Below are positions 28,146 to 37,766 of a stretch of DNA of 64,000 bases, one piece after another. Source of the stretch: Streptomyces sp. NBC_01551. Its GTDB lineage: Bacteria > Actinomycetota > Actinomycetes > Streptomycetales > Streptomycetaceae. A program made the translations under genes and the position numbers. The notes beneath the pieces are model-generated. The model saw only the letters and a program-made list of their open reading frames with translations, had not been told where the DNA came from and ran no database searches. The stretch spans positions 5,607,501 through 5,671,500 of the forward strand of contig NZ_JAPEPX010000001.1 in the NCBI RefSeq assembly GCF_026339935.1, written 5' to 3'. Every line of letters begins with the position of its first letter. The first letter of the stretch is position 1.

Positions 28146-28297
28146 GAGGTCTCCATCGTTCGCTGCGTGGGGGAGATCGACTCCGTCATCCAAGCAGCCG
28201 CGGTTACCTCTGGGTAACACCTGTGACAAGACTTTCTGTCGGGAGTGCGGACGTCTGGCACGGCATGCCACCGGCGCGCCCTCGCATACTGGATGGC

Positions 28298-29191
28298 ATG
28301 AGGAAGACACAGGTCCCCGCACCCGCGGAGGCGGCCGCGCGCCGCCCCGACCCCGAGCCGCCCGCCCCCGGCGGGGTGCTCTGGACCATCTCCGGGGACA
28401 TCCGGGCCCTGCTGATGCTGCCCGCCGCCTTCACCATGCAGGTCGCGCACCCCGCCATCGCCGCCGGAGTCGACGAGTACTCCGTCTTCCGCACCGACCC
28501 CTGGGGCCGCGGCGAGCGCTCGCTGCGCTCCGTCCAGCTCTGGGTGTACGGCGGGGAGCGCGCCGCCGAGGAGGGCCGCCGGGTGCGCCGGCTCCACAAG
28601 GAGATCCAGGGCACCGACACCCGGGGGCGCCGCTACCACTCCCTCGACCCGGCCTGCTACTCCTGGGTGCACGCCACCGGATTTCCCGTCTACCTGTACG
28701 CGGGGCGGTACCTGCTGCGCCCGTTCACCCCGGCGCAGGAACGGCAGCTCTACCGCGAGTGGCTCCAGGTCGGGCGGATCCTCGGCCTCCACGACCGGGA
28801 CATGCCGCAGACCATCGAGGAGTACTGGCCCTACTACCGGCGGATGCTGGCCGAGGAGATCGAGCCGACCCGGGTCGCCCGCGAACTGGTCGCCACCGAT
28901 GTGCCGCTGCCCCGGCCCGAGGGCGGGTCCTTCGCCGTGCGGCTGCTGCTGCGGGTGGCGTGGCCGGCGCTGCGGGTGCTGTTCCTGCGCTTCCGGGCCT
29001 TCGTCACCGTCGGGTACATGCCGCCCGACGCGCGCGCCGCCGTCGGGCTGGAGTGGAGCCCGGCCCAGGAGCGCAAGCTGCGGCGCTTCAGCGCGGCCGT
29101 ACGGATCCTCGTACCGCTGCTGCCCGAGCGGCTGCGGTACCTGCCCATCGCCCGCGAGGCGCGGGCCCGGTGGCGCGCCGCCGCCCGCTGA
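28298..29191 (+). CDS. DUF2236 (oxygenase-like, Lcp/MpaB) protein
   Basis: A 297-aa protein of the DUF2236 family, the helical fold shared with latex-clearing protein and MpaB. QVAHPAIAAGVDEYSVFRTDPWGR near 48 includes the histidine that would bind haem, and RYHSLDPACYSWVHATGF with the second conserved His follows near 108. Family members may be haem or metal oxygenases; no substrate can be named. The -10-like CATACT lies 11 bp before the ATG, so the mRNA may be leaderless. Convergent with the M1 peptidase gene. Confidence 0.82.
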   Translation: MRKTQVPAPAEAAARRPDPEPPAPGGVLWTISGDIRALLMLPAAFTMQVAHPAIAAGVDEYSVFRTDPWGRGERSLRSVQLWVYGGERAAEEGRRVRRLHKEIQGTDTRGRRYHSLDPACYSWVHATGFPVYLYAGRYLLRPFTPAQERQLYREWLQVGRILGLHDRDMPQTIEEYWPYYRRMLAEEIEPTRVARELVATDVPLPRPEGGSFAVRLLLRVAWPALRVLFLRFRAFVTVGYMPPDARAAVGLEWSPAQERKLRRFSAAVRILVPLLPERLRYLPIAREARARWRAAAR

Positions 29192-29233
29192 GGGGCGACG
29201 GCGCGCGGGGCCTCGTACCGCGGCCGCCTTCGG

Positions 29234-30736
29234 TCAGTGCTCGTGGACCGAGTCCGTCGCCGCGATCTTCTTCCAGGACTTCGGCTCCACCGGCTGGGCT
29301 GCCTTGAGGGAGCGGGCGCCCTTGGACGGGGCGGCGGCCGGCGGGGCGAAGGCGGGCTTGCCCGGGGTGTAGAGCCAGGTCTCGAACAGCTGCGCCAGCG
29401 GCTTGCCCGAGATCTTCTCCGCGTACCGGACGAAGTCGCCGACCTTGGCGTTGCCGTACGCGCGCTCCGTCGGCCAGCCCTTGAGGATCCGGAAGAACTT
29501 CTCGTCGCCGACCTCGTTCCGCAGCGCCTGGATCGCGATCGCGCCGCGGTCGTAGACGGCTCCGTGGAACTGGTTGTCCGGACCCGGGTCGCCCGGCTTG
29601 ACCTGCCAGAACGGGTCCTCGGCCGGACGCAGCCCGTAGGCCCAGTCGGCGAGTTCCTGCGCCGTGCCCTCGCCCTCCTTCTCCGACCACAGCCACTGGC
29701 TGTAGCGGGCGAAGCCCTCGTTGATCCAGACGTCCTTCCAGCCCTCGACGGAGACGCTGTCCCCGTACCACTGGTGGGCCAGCTCGTGCACGACCACCGA
29801 GACGTTCGAGCCGCTCTGGAACTGGCGCGGGCTGTAGAACGGCCGCGTCTGGGTCTCCAGCGCGAAGCCGGTCGGCACGTTCGGGACGTACCCGCCCAGC
29901 GCGTTGAAGGGGTACGGCCCGTAGACGCCCTCCAGCCACTCGGCGATCTCGCCCGTCCGCTCGACGCTCGCGCGCGCCGCGCCCGCGTTCTCGCCGAGGT
30001 CCGTGCTGTACGCGTTGAGGATCGGCAGCCCGCTCGCCGTCTTGTCGGTGGTGATGTCGAACTTCCCGATGGCCAGGGTGGCGAGGTAGGTGGCCTGCGG
30101 CTTGTTCGAGCGCCAGTTGTAGCGGGTCCAGCCGAGCCGGGAGCTCTGGGACTGGAGCACGCCGTTGCTGATGGCCTGCGTACCGTCCGGGACGTTGACG
30201 GAGACGTCGAAGGTGGCCTTGTCGAGCGGGTGGTCGTTGCTCGGGAACCACCAGGCGGCCGACTCCGGCTCCTGCGCCGCCACACCGCCGTCCGGGGTGC
30301 GCTGCCAGGCGCTGAAGCCGTCGACCTTGAACTCCGAGGGCTTGCCCGCGTACTTGACGACGACGCTCGCCTGCTTGTCCTTCTTCAGCGGCGACGCGGG
30401 GGTCACCTCCAGCTCGTGGTCGCCGGAGGTGGCGAACTTCGCCTTCACCCCGTTGACCCGGATCTCGCTGACCCGCAGGCCGAAGTCGAGGTTGAAGCGG
30501 GACAGGTCCTGCTTGGCGGTGGCGAGGAGGGTGGCGGTGCCCTCCAGCAGGTCCGTCTTCGGCTGGTACTGCAGGCGCAGGTCGTAGTGCGACACGTCGT
30601 ATCCGCCGTTGCCGCTGGCCGGGTAATAGGGATCGCCGATACCCGGGGCACCCGGCACGGAACTCGCCGCCGATGCCGGGATCACCAGCAGGAGGGAAGC
30701 GGCGAGCACGCTCGGGGCGATGACTTTGCGGTGCAC
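29234..30736 (-). CDS. secreted M1 family metallopeptidase
   Basis: A 500-aa aminopeptidase-like zinc protease. The start at GTG gives a signal peptide (VHRKVIAPSVLAASLLLVIPASA, 23 residues split here as hydrophobic core and cleavage site). The catalytic motif HELAHQWYGD with the downstream zinc Glu in WINEGFARY (HExxH-x18-E) lies near residues 318-342. An N-terminal beta domain precedes it, and the C-terminal helical domain is short, so this is a reduced M1 enzyme (full aminopeptidase N is about 850 aa). GGAG precedes the GTG. Confidence 0.9.
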   Translation of the reverse strand: MHRKVIAPSVLAASLLLVIPASAASSVPGAPGIGDPYYPASGNGGYDVSHYDLRLQYQPKTDLLEGTATLLATAKQDLSRFNLDFGLRVSEIRVNGVKAKFATSGDHELEVTPASPLKKDKQASVVVKYAGKPSEFKVDGFSAWQRTPDGGVAAQEPESAAWWFPSNDHPLDKATFDVSVNVPDGTQAISNGVLQSQSSRLGWTRYNWRSNKPQATYLATLAIGKFDITTDKTASGLPILNAYSTDLGENAGAARASVERTGEIAEWLEGVYGPYPFNALGGYVPNVPTGFALETQTRPFYSPRQFQSGSNVSVVVHELAHQWYGDSVSVEGWKDVWINEGFARYSQWLWSEKEGEGTAQELADWAYGLRPAEDPFWQVKPGDPGPDNQFHGAVYDRGAIAIQALRNEVGDEKFFRILKGWPTERAYGNAKVGDFVRYAEKISGKPLAQLFETWLYTPGKPAFAPPAAAPSKGARSLKAAQPVEPKSWKKIAATDSVHEH

Positions 30737-30883
30737 GAAGAGCTCCAAGGGGTAGGGGAGACAGTTGCGTTCGGGCGCTGGTCGTCCGACCGTATTCACG
30801 CCCGATCCCCGCGTCATGTCCATGGGGCCCCCTGTCACACGATCGCCATTCGGCCGTCACAGCACGGTGGGCGAACGCGACGC

Positions 30884-30916
30884 GGCCGGCCCGCGCGGTG
30901 GTGCCGCGGGCCGGCC
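30884..30916 (-). terminator. terminator downstream of the membrane-protein gene
   Basis: Perfect 12-bp arms GGCCGGCCCGCG and CGCGGGCCGGCC with a 9-nt loop, 25 bp after the stop of the minus-strand gene. Confidence 0.75.
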
Positions 30917-30940
30917 GGTGGATCCGTCGGAGGGGAGTGC

Positions 30941-32062
30941 CTAGCCGGCGGCCGGCCCCTCGGGCCGCGGCTGCGGGGCCGCGGGGGTGGTGGCGCCGGG
31001 CGCGGGGACCGTGACCTCGGCGAGGATCGCCTCGGCCAGGCCCTCGCGCCGGATCCGCTGGTCCACGTACAGCAGCCCGGAGGCCAGCTGGGTGAACACG
31101 ATCTGGAACATCTGGCCGGCGACACTGCCGATGATCATGAGGAAGACCGCGAACAGCAGGCCGGCGATCAGGCCCGCGGGGAAGCCGCTCTCCTCGGACG
31201 CCCCCGCGGTGGCGGGGACCATCGCGAACGTGCCGATGAACTGGAACGGCATCTGGATCGCCCAGGCGACCGCGCCCCCGATCACCCCGGCGAGCAGGGT
31301 GATGCCGAAGATCCGCCACCAGGCCCCCCGGACCAGCGCGGCCGAGCGGCGCAGCGCGGTGACCGGGCTCGCGTCCTCCATGACCGCGGCGGCCGGGGCC
31401 AGTGCGAGACGGGTGTTGAGCCAGACGGTCAGCGGCACCGTGACCAGCAGGAGCACCGGCAGCAGGCCGAGGAACAGGGGCACGTTGTCCTCGGAGTCCA
31501 CGGCGGCGATCAGCAGCGGCACGCACACCGCGAGGGCGGCGAACACCGGGGCTCCGGCGATCAGTACCGTCAGGACCATCGCACCGGCCACCGCGGGCGT
31601 CCGCCGGAACGCGGCGCGCCACATCGGCCGGAACGCGGTGGGCTTGCCCATGACCGCCTCCCGGAGGACGGCCTGGCACAGCGAGGCGAAGACCGCCATG
31701 CCGAGCACGCCGATGACGCCGAGGACCACCAGCAGCGCGGCGCCCGCCACGACCACCGGCACGACGTCCTCGGCCGCCGGATCCTGGCCGTAGGGCGCGT
31801 CGAACACGGGCTCCAGGTGGCCGAACACCGTCGCCCCGGCGATCACCACGGCGAGGGCCATGGCCGGCAGCACGATGGCCTGAACGGCCAGCATCACGCC
31901 GACGAGCTGCTTCCAGTGGTTGCGAATGGTCCCGAATGCCCCGCTGAGGATCTCCCCGAGGTCCAGCGGCCGCAGCGGGATCACCCCGGGCTGCGGCGAC
32001 TGCGGCGCCCAGGTCCCCCATTGCGGGGCTCCGGTGGTTCCCCACCCTGCGTTCTGCGTCAT
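30941..32062 (-). CDS. GDPD-type/DUF membrane protein
   Basis: A 373-aa integral membrane protein. After a Pro/Gly-rich cytoplasmic start comes [29 protein letters not shown], the beginning of the glycerophosphoryl-diester-phosphodiesterase membrane-domain family. About six hydrophobic segments follow (roughly 55-80, 105-130, 160-185, 200-225, 265-295 and 315-340), then a Pro/Ala-rich tail. No catalytic GDPD domain is present. Function unknown. GGAG precedes the ATG. It is divergent from tex by about 200 bp. Confidence 0.75.
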   Translation of the reverse strand: MTQNAGWGTTGAPQWGTWAPQSPQPGVIPLRPLDLGEILSGAFGTIRNHWKQLVGVMLAVQAIVLPAMALAVVIAGATVFGHLEPVFDAPYGQDPAAEDVVPVVVAGAALLVVLGVIGVLGMAVFASLCQAVLREAVMGKPTAFRPMWRAAFRRTPAVAGAMVLTVLIAGAPVFAALAVCVPLLIAAVDSEDNVPLFLGLLPVLLLVTVPLTVWLNTRLALAPAAAVMEDASPVTALRRSAALVRGAWWRIFGITLLAGVIGGAVAWAIQMPFQFIGTFAMVPATAGASEESGFPAGLIAGLLFAVFLMIIGSVAGQMFQIVFTQLASGLLYVDQRIRREGLAEAILAEVTVPAPGATTPAAPQPRPEGPAAG

Positions 32063-32258
32063 GCACGTGCTCCGTCGATCGTCCCCCGAATGGACGCACA
32101 ACGTATCCCACCTCGTCAGGGACATGGCATGCGAGGTTCATCGGCGGGACCGCAGCGACGGGCCGGGCGCGGCCGGAGCCCCGGGTCCCGGCGTCCGTCG
32201 GCGGCACCTGCCACAATTGGCAGCCTTCCATGCAAACGAAGGCAGGCGGGACCGCACA

Positions 32259-34757
32259 GTGACGATGTCCATCGAAGGCAGGATCGCCGAGGAGCTCGGC
32301 GTACGGGAGCGGCAGGTCAAGGCGGCCGTCGAGCTGCTCGACGGCGGTTCCACCGTGCCGTTCATCGCGCGCTACCGCAAGGAAGCGACCGAGATGCTCG
32401 ACGACGCCCAGCTGCGCACCCTGGAGGAGCGGCTGCGGTACCTGCGCGAGCTGGAGGACCGGCGCGCGGCGATCCTCGACTCCGTCCGCGAGCAGGGCAA
32501 GCTCGACGCCGAGCTGGAGGCCCGCATCAACGCGGCCGACACCAAGGCCCGGCTGGAGGACATCTACCTCCCGTTCAAGCCCAAGCGCCGCACCAAGGCG
32601 CAGATCGCCCGCGAGGCCGGCCTGGAGCCGCTCGCCGAGGGCCTGCTGGCCGACCCGTCGGTGGAACCGGCCGCCGCCGCGGCCGCGTTCGTCGACGCAG
32701 ACAAGGGCGTCGCCGACCCGGCCGCCGCGCTGGAGGGCGCCCGCGCCATCCTCACCGAGCGGTTCGCCGAGGACGCCGACCTGATCGGCGAACTCCGCGA
32801 GCGCATGTGGGGCCGCGGCCGGCTCGCCGCGAAGGTCCGCGAAGGCAAGGAGGAGGCGGGCGCCAAGTTCGCCGACTACTTCGACTTCGCCGAACCCTTC
32901 ACCGCCCTGCCCTCGCACCGCGTGCTCGCGATGCTGCGCGGCGAGAAGGAGGACGTCCTCGACCTCAACCTGGAGCCCGAGGAACCGAGCGAGATCCCCG
33001 GCCCCTCCACGTACGAGGGCATGATCGCCCGCCGCTTCGGCGTCGCGGCTCCCTCGGAACACAGCCGCCCCGGTGACAAGTGGCTCGGCGACACCGTCCG
33101 CTGGGCCTGGCGCACGAAGATCCAGGTGCACCTCGGTATCGACCTGCGGATGCGGCTGCGGCAGGCCGCCGAGGACGAGGCGGTCCGGGTCTTCGCCGCC
33201 AACCTGCGCGACCTGCTGCTCGCGGCCCCCGCCGGGACCCGCGCCACGCTCGGCCTCGACCCGGGCTTCCGTACCGGCGTGAAGGTCGCCGTCGTGGACG
33301 CCACCGGCAAGGTCGTCGCCACCGACGTGATCTACCCGCACGTGCCCGCGAACAAGTGGGACGAGTCCCTCGCCAAGCTGGCGCGCCTCGCCAAGGAGCA
33401 CGCGGTCGAGCTGATCGCCATCGGCAACGGCACCGCCTCCCGCGAGACCGACAAGCTCGCGGGCGACCTCATCACGCGCCACCCCGAGCTGAAGCTCACC
33501 AAGGTGATGGTGTCCGAGGCCGGCGCCTCCGTGTACTCCGCCTCCGCGTTCGCCTCGCAGGAACTCCCGGACATGGACGTGTCGCTGCGCGGCGCCGTCT
33601 CGATCGCCCGCCGGCTCCAGGACCCGCTCGCCGAGCTGGTCAAGATCGACCCGAAGTCGATCGGCGTCGGCCAGTACCAGCACGACCTGTCCGAGGTGAA
33701 GCTGTCGCGCTCGCTCGACGCCGTGGTCGAGGACTGTGTGAACGGCGTCGGCGTGGACGTCAACACCGCCTCCGCGCCGCTGCTGTCGCGGGTGTCGGGG
33801 ATCAGCGGCGGGCTCGCCGAGAACATCGTCGCGCACCGCGACGCCAACGGCCCGTTCCGCAGCCGCAAGGGCCTCAAGGACGTGGCCCGGCTCGGCCCGA
33901 AGGCGTACGAGCAGTGCGCGGGCTTCCTCCGGATCCGCGGCGGGGACGACCCGCTGGACTTCTCCAGCGTGCACCCCGAGGCCTACCCGGTGGTCCGGGG
34001 CATGGCCAAGACGGCGGGCAGCGAGGTGGCGGCCCTGATCGGCAACAGCGGCGTACTGCGCTCGCTGCGGCCCGAGCAGTTCGTCACCGAGGCCTTCGGC
34101 CTGCCGACGGTCACCGACATCCTGCGCGAGCTGGAGAAGCCGGGCCGCGACCCGCGTCCCGCGTTCAAGACGGCCACCTTCAAGGAGGGCGTCGAGAAGA
34201 TCGGCGACCTGGCCCCCGGGATGATCCTGGAGGGTGTGGTCACCAACGTGGCCGCCTTCGGCGCCTTCATCGACATCGGCGTCCACCAGGACGGCCTGGC
34301 GCACGTGTCGGCGCTGTCGAAGACCTTCGTCAAGGACCCGCGGGACGTGGTCAAGCCGGGCGACATCGTCCGTGTGAAGGTCATGGACGTCGACATTCCG
34401 CGCAAGCGGATCTCGCTGACCCTGCGGCTGGAGGACGAGGCCGGGGCGGACCGTTCCGCCGGGGCCCCGAAGCAGCGCGAGGAGCGGCGCGGCGGCGGTG
34501 GCCGTCCCCCGCAGCAGCGCGGTACGGGCGGTGGCGGCGGCCGCGAGGGCGGCCAGGGCCGGGGCCAGGGCGAGGGTCAGAACCGGGGTCAGAACCGGGG
34601 GCAGGGCCAGAACGCGGGCCAGCGCCAGGGTGGTCAGGGTGGTCAGGGCGGTCAGCGCCAGGGCGGTGGCGCCCCGGCACCGGCCAACAGCGCGATGGCC
34701 GACGCCCTGCGCCGGGCCGGCCTCACCGGCGGCTCCGAGGAGCGCCGCAAGCGCTGA
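32259..34757 (+). CDS. tex: Tex-like transcription/RNA-binding protein
   Basis: An 832-aa protein of the Tex/Spt6-like family. Order of domains: N-terminal helices with [19 protein letters not shown], a YqgF-type domain ([18 protein letters not shown] near 330), helix-hairpin-helix ([21 protein letters not shown] near 495), and an S1 RNA-binding domain ([31 protein letters not shown] near 655). It ends with about 90 residues rich in Gly, Gln and Arg, longer than in typical Tex. It acts in the cytoplasm on RNA or transcription. I chose GTG at 32259; ATG two codons later is equal. Confidence 0.93.
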   Translation: MTMSIEGRIAEELGVRERQVKAAVELLDGGSTVPFIARYRKEATEMLDDAQLRTLEERLRYLRELEDRRAAILDSVREQGKLDAELEARINAADTKARLEDIYLPFKPKRRTKAQIAREAGLEPLAEGLLADPSVEPAAAAAAFVDADKGVADPAAALEGARAILTERFAEDADLIGELRERMWGRGRLAAKVREGKEEAGAKFADYFDFAEPFTALPSHRVLAMLRGEKEDVLDLNLEPEEPSEIPGPSTYEGMIARRFGVAAPSEHSRPGDKWLGDTVRWAWRTKIQVHLGIDLRMRLRQAAEDEAVRVFAANLRDLLLAAPAGTRATLGLDPGFRTGVKVAVVDATGKVVATDVIYPHVPANKWDESLAKLARLAKEHAVELIAIGNGTASRETDKLAGDLITRHPELKLTKVMVSEAGASVYSASAFASQELPDMDVSLRGAVSIARRLQDPLAELVKIDPKSIGVGQYQHDLSEVKLSRSLDAVVEDCVNGVGVDVNTASAPLLSRVSGISGGLAENIVAHRDANGPFRSRKGLKDVARLGPKAYEQCAGFLRIRGGDDPLDFSSVHPEAYPVVRGMAKTAGSEVAALIGNSGVLRSLRPEQFVTEAFGLPTVTDILRELEKPGRDPRPAFKTATFKEGVEKIGDLAPGMILEGVVTNVAAFGAFIDIGVHQDGLAHVSALSKTFVKDPRDVVKPGDIVRVKVMDVDIPRKRISLTLRLEDEAGADRSAGAPKQREERRGGGGRPPQQRGTGGGGGREGGQGRGQGEGQNRGQNRGQGQNAGQRQGGQGGQGGQRQGGGAPAPANSAMADALRRAGLTGGSEERRKR

Positions 34758-34870
34758 CGGCGGCGGCGCGGGTCTTCGCGGTCCATGCGGTGCAAGCGGT
34801 CTTCGCGGTGCACGCGGTCTTCGCGACCGGTGCGGTGGGCGCCCGTTGCGCCCGTTGCGCGCGGGCGGTG

Positions 34871-34909
34871 GCGTGAGACGGTGGCGTGAGACGGTGGCGT
34901 GAGACGGTG
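34871..34909. repeat. 13-nt tandem repeat, three copies
   Basis: GCGTGAGACGGTG occurs three times head to tail with no change, directly before the tex-downstream hairpin. Confidence 0.9.
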
Positions 34910-34947
34910 GCCGGAGGCGCCCCTTCGGGGGCGGTCCTTCGGCCACC
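34906..34947 (+). terminator. terminator downstream of tex
   Basis: GGTGGCC and GGCCACC close a long stem with GGAGG/CCTTC pairing and an inner GCCCC-TTCG-GGGGC tetraloop hairpin, about 150 bp after the tex stop codon. Confidence 0.7.
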
Positions 34948-35006
34948 GCCGCGATGGAGACGTCGTGGAGAGATGGCCGAATAGGCGTGCCGCGGGGGGA
35001 CATTCC

Positions 35007-35036
35007 TTGCCAACCCCCGTACAAGATCTGTAGGCA
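35007..35036 (+). promoter_or_regulatory. promoter of the ImmA/IrrE-membrane pair
   Basis: TTGCCA (35007-35012) and TAGGCA (35031-35036) are 18 bp apart, like a vegetative promoter, with a leader of about 150 nt before the start codon. Confidence 0.45.
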
Positions 35037-35191
35037 TGGTGGAACACCCGTTCGTCGCCCGGCGGACGGGCTTGCCGTTTCCCCCCTCCAGGACCGCACT
35101 CCCCGAGGCCGCCTTGAAGGCACAGGTCACCATGCCCATGCCCCCGCACGCCTACCGACGCTGCCCGAGAAAGGGTCCGAAGAGGGATCAC

Positions 35192-35689
35192 ATGTCCCAC
35201 CGGCAACTCAACCTGCGTAAACGCTGCGAGATGATTCTCAGCCATCTGGATCTGACTCATCCGTTTTGCCTCGACGGCCTCTGCGAGCGCATAGCCGAAC
35301 AGCGCGGCCGCCCGATCCGGCTCCACCCGCTCCCCAAGGAGGCGGCCGAGTCCGGCGTCTGCGGACTGTGGGTCGGCACCGACAGCGTGGACTACGTCTT
35401 CTACGAGGCGCAGACCACCCCGCTGCACCGGGAGCACATCGTGCTCCACGAGCTGGGCCACATCCTCTTCGGCCACCACTCGCTGGAGGGCGAGGACACC
35501 GACGGCGTCCCCACCGTCCTCGGCCGGACCAACTACACCACCCGCCAGGAGCAGGAGGCGGAGATGCTGGCCAGCATGATCCGCATCCGCACCTCGGGCA
35601 GCGGACTCCTCCCCTCCGCCGCCCGCGGCACCCTGGCCCGGCTGGAGTCCGCCATGGGCTACGAGCGGGGGCCGCGCGATGGCAGCTGA
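35192..35689 (+). CDS. ImmA/IrrE-type metallopeptidase domain protein
   Basis: A 165-aa protein with a zincin motif, LHELGHILFGHH near residues 90-101, as in ImmA/IrrE (M78) peptidases. The N-terminal 50 residues are helical and hold no DNA-binding motif I can see. ImmA/IrrE enzymes cleave repressors. GAGGG lies before the ATG at 35192, and a longer frame from 35036 lacks a site. The 3' end overlaps the membrane-protein gene by 11 bp, which implies co-translation. The pair is common in Streptomyces and, as far as I know, uncharacterised. Confidence 0.82.
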   Translation: MSHRQLNLRKRCEMILSHLDLTHPFCLDGLCERIAEQRGRPIRLHPLPKEAAESGVCGLWVGTDSVDYVFYEAQTTPLHREHIVLHELGHILFGHHSLEGEDTDGVPTVLGRTNYTTRQEQEAEMLASMIRIRTSGSGLLPSAARGTLARLESAMGYERGPRDGS

Positions 35690-36860
35690 CCTCACCGCCT
35701 TCGGCAACTGGCTCGCCGTCCCCAGCGTCGTCTGCCTCTGGATCGCGGTCCTGCTGCGCGCCCCGGGCGCCCTGCGCTCCCCGCAGCAGCGCGGACTGTG
35801 GCTCGCCGTCGCCACCGCCGCCGCCGCGATGACCCTGAACCTGCCCGACGTCGTCGCGTACGCGATGCGGCAGGACCCCGACTACGCGCACTCCATCGGC
35901 CTGACCCGCAACCTCATCGGCGTGCTCTCCGCCGGCGCCGTGCTCTACTTCGTCGCCGCCGCCGCCGGCGGCCGCCGCCTCCAACTCGCCGCCTGGGTCG
36001 GCACGCTGGCCTGGCTGATCACCCTGGTCGCGCTGGACGAGGCCGCGCCCGCCCACGGCACGCACACCATGCCGCCCGTCGGCGACCCGGTGCCCTCGCT
36101 CGCGTACTGGCTTGTCCTGATCTCCGCGCACCTGGCCGCCAACACCATCTGCGTGTTCGTCTGCTGGCGCTACAGCGGCCGCGCCGAGAGCCGCGGACTG
36201 GCCCTCGGGCTGCGGCTGTTCGGCCTCGGCACCGCGCTGGCGGGCCTGTTCTGGTTCGCGTACCTGCTCAAGGCCCTCTTCGACAGCACCTGGGCGATGC
36301 CCGCGCTGCCGCTGATGATGAACCTGCACGGCCTGCTGCGCGCCGCCGCGATCCTGGTCCCGACCCTGTTCACCCTGCGGCGCGGCGCCGTCGACTTCGC
36401 CACCGCGTGGCGGCTGTGGCCGCTGTGGCGCGACCTGGTCCAGGTCGTCCCGCACGTCGCCCTCAACAAGCCCCGGGCCGGGCGGCTCCTGGAGCTGCTG
36501 TGGCCGCCGGTGCCGCGCGACATGCTCGTGTACCGCAAGGTGATCGAGACCCGCGACGCGATCCTGATCCTGGGGGAGTACGTCGCCCCGGGCGTGCCGG
36601 AGCTCGCGCGCAGCCATGTCGCCGGGACGGGGATCCCCGAGCAGCGGCGGACGGCGGCCGCGCTGGCCTGCGTACTGAAGGAGGCGCGGCAGGCGAAACT
36701 CGCCGGGCAGCCGCAGCAGGCGGGGGAGGCGGTCGCGCTGGAGCTGCCCGCCGCGATCCAGACGCCGGGGGCCGGCGGAGACCTGGCGGACGAGGCCCGG
36801 TTCCTGGTGGACGTGGCCGAGGCCTACGGCTCGCCCGCGACCACGACGTTCACCCCGTGA
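35679..36860 (+). CDS. MAB_1171c-type membrane protein
   Basis: A 393-aa protein with about seven membrane helices in the first 235 residues (WLAVPSVVCLWIAVLL, LIGVLSAGAVLYFVAAAA, LAAWVGTLAWLITLVAL, YWLVLISAHLAANTICVFVCW, LALGLRLFGLGTALAGLFWFAY and others). The C-terminal 150 residues are cytoplasmic, with RLWPLWRDLVQVVPHVAL and YRKVIETRDAILIL, typical of the MAB_1171c/DUF6545 family. Called a putative transporter by name only. Coupled to the metalloprotease gene, it may sense or transmit a signal to it. Confidence 0.8.
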   Translation: MAADLTAFGNWLAVPSVVCLWIAVLLRAPGALRSPQQRGLWLAVATAAAAMTLNLPDVVAYAMRQDPDYAHSIGLTRNLIGVLSAGAVLYFVAAAAGGRRLQLAAWVGTLAWLITLVALDEAAPAHGTHTMPPVGDPVPSLAYWLVLISAHLAANTICVFVCWRYSGRAESRGLALGLRLFGLGTALAGLFWFAYLLKALFDSTWAMPALPLMMNLHGLLRAAAILVPTLFTLRRGAVDFATAWRLWPLWRDLVQVVPHVALNKPRAGRLLELLWPPVPRDMLVYRKVIETRDAILILGEYVAPGVPELARSHVAGTGIPEQRRTAAALACVLKEARQAKLAGQPQQAGEAVALELPAAIQTPGAGGDLADEARFLVDVAEAYGSPATTTFTP

Positions 36861-36873
36861 GGGTCCGGCGGAT

Positions 36874-36963
36874 CCGAACCACCGGAAGCACCCCAACCGG
36901 CCGAAGCACCTGAACCACCCGAACCACCTGAAGCACCCGAACCACCCGAACCACCCGAACCAC
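36874..36963. repeat. 9-nt tandem repeat, ten units
   Basis: Ten consecutive 9-nt units fit the consensus CCGAACCAC with one to three changes in some; units 36919, 36937, 36946 and 36955 are exact. It fills almost all of the gap between a stop codon (36860) and the next start (36981). Confidence 0.92.
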
Positions 36964-36980
36964 CTGGAAGTGACGTTCCC

Positions 36981-37766
36981 TTGACCACCGTTCTGATCAC
37001 CGGGGCCAGCGCCGGCCTCGGCGCCGCCTTCGCCCGGGGCTTCGCGGCCAAGGGCTGCGACCTCGTCCTCGTCGCCCGCGACAAGGACCGCCTCGACGCC
37101 CTCGCCGCCGCGCTCGGCCGGGAGTTCGGGGTGGCCGTCGAGGTGCTGCCCGCCGACTTGCTGGACCCGGTGCGCTGCGCCGCCGTCGCCGAGCGGCTCG
37201 CGGACACCGGCCGGCCCGTCGACGTGCTGCTGAACAACGCGGGGTTCGGGCTGCCCGCCCCCTTCCCGTACAGCCCCGTCGAGGACGAGGAGCGGATGCT
37301 CGACCTGCTCGTGAAGGTCCCGCTGAAGCTCACCCACGCGATCCTGCCGGGCCTGCGCGAGCGCCGCCGCGGCGCCGTGCTGAACGTGTCCTCGGTCGCC
37401 GGACTGCTCCCGACCGGGACGTACGGGGCCGCCAAGGCCTGGATCACCGCCTTCAGCGAATCGCTGCGGGTGGACATGGAGCCGTACGGGGTCCGGGTCC
37501 TGGCGGTGGTACCCGGCTTCACGCGCACCGAGTTCCAGGAGCGCGCCGGGATGGACGTCAGCGCCCTGCGCGACACGGTGTGGCTGGAGCCGGAGGCGGT
37601 GGTCGCCCAGGCCCTGAAGGACCTGGGCCGGCGCCGGCCGGTCAGCATCACCGGCTGGCGCTACAAGGCGTACGCGACCGCCGTCCGCCACCTCCCGCGC
37701 ACGTTCGTGGCGCGGAAGATGGCCCGCGACCGGCGGCCGCCGGCGGGCTTGCCTACAGCTCGGTGA
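36981..37766 (+). CDS. short-chain dehydrogenase/reductase (SDR)
   Basis: A 261-aa classical SDR. The cofactor motif TGASAGLG is at residues 7-14, NNAG near 87 and YGAAKAW near 150 with the catalytic Tyr and Lys, so it is complete. VARD after strand two suggests NADP. The C-terminal basic segment RHLPRTFVARKMARDRR is typical of the DltE/YqjQ-like subgroup. The start is TTG just after the repeat block; weak GGAAG ten bases upstream. The 3' end overlaps the convergent ABC-F gene by 14 bp. Confidence 0.88.
   Translation: MTTVLITGASAGLGAAFARGFAAKGCDLVLVARDKDRLDALAAALGREFGVAVEVLPADLLDPVRCAAVAERLADTGRPVDVLLNNAGFGLPAPFPYSPVEDEERMLDLLVKVPLKLTHAILPGLRERRRGAVLNVSSVAGLLPTGTYGAAKAWITAFSESLRVDMEPYGVRVLAVVPGFTRTEFQERAGMDVSALRDTVWLEPEAVVAQALKDLGRRRPVSITGWRYKAYATAVRHLPRTFVARKMARDRRPPAGLPTAR

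Larger units (their letters stand above)
34758..35191. other. 434-bp intergenic region with repeats, hairpin and promoter
   Basis: Imperfect copies of GCGGTCTTCGCGGT at 34788-34825, a 13-nt triplet repeat, a strong hairpin and a promoter-like pair fill this stretch. I see no credible coding sequence in it; a frame open from 35036 is only the upstream part of the ImmA-type gene. Confidence 0.6.

Noticed and set aside
29088..35123. A 2011-codon open frame on the minus strand
   Set aside because: High GC leaves antisense frames open. It crosses tex and the peptidase gene in the wrong frame and has no domain signature of its own.
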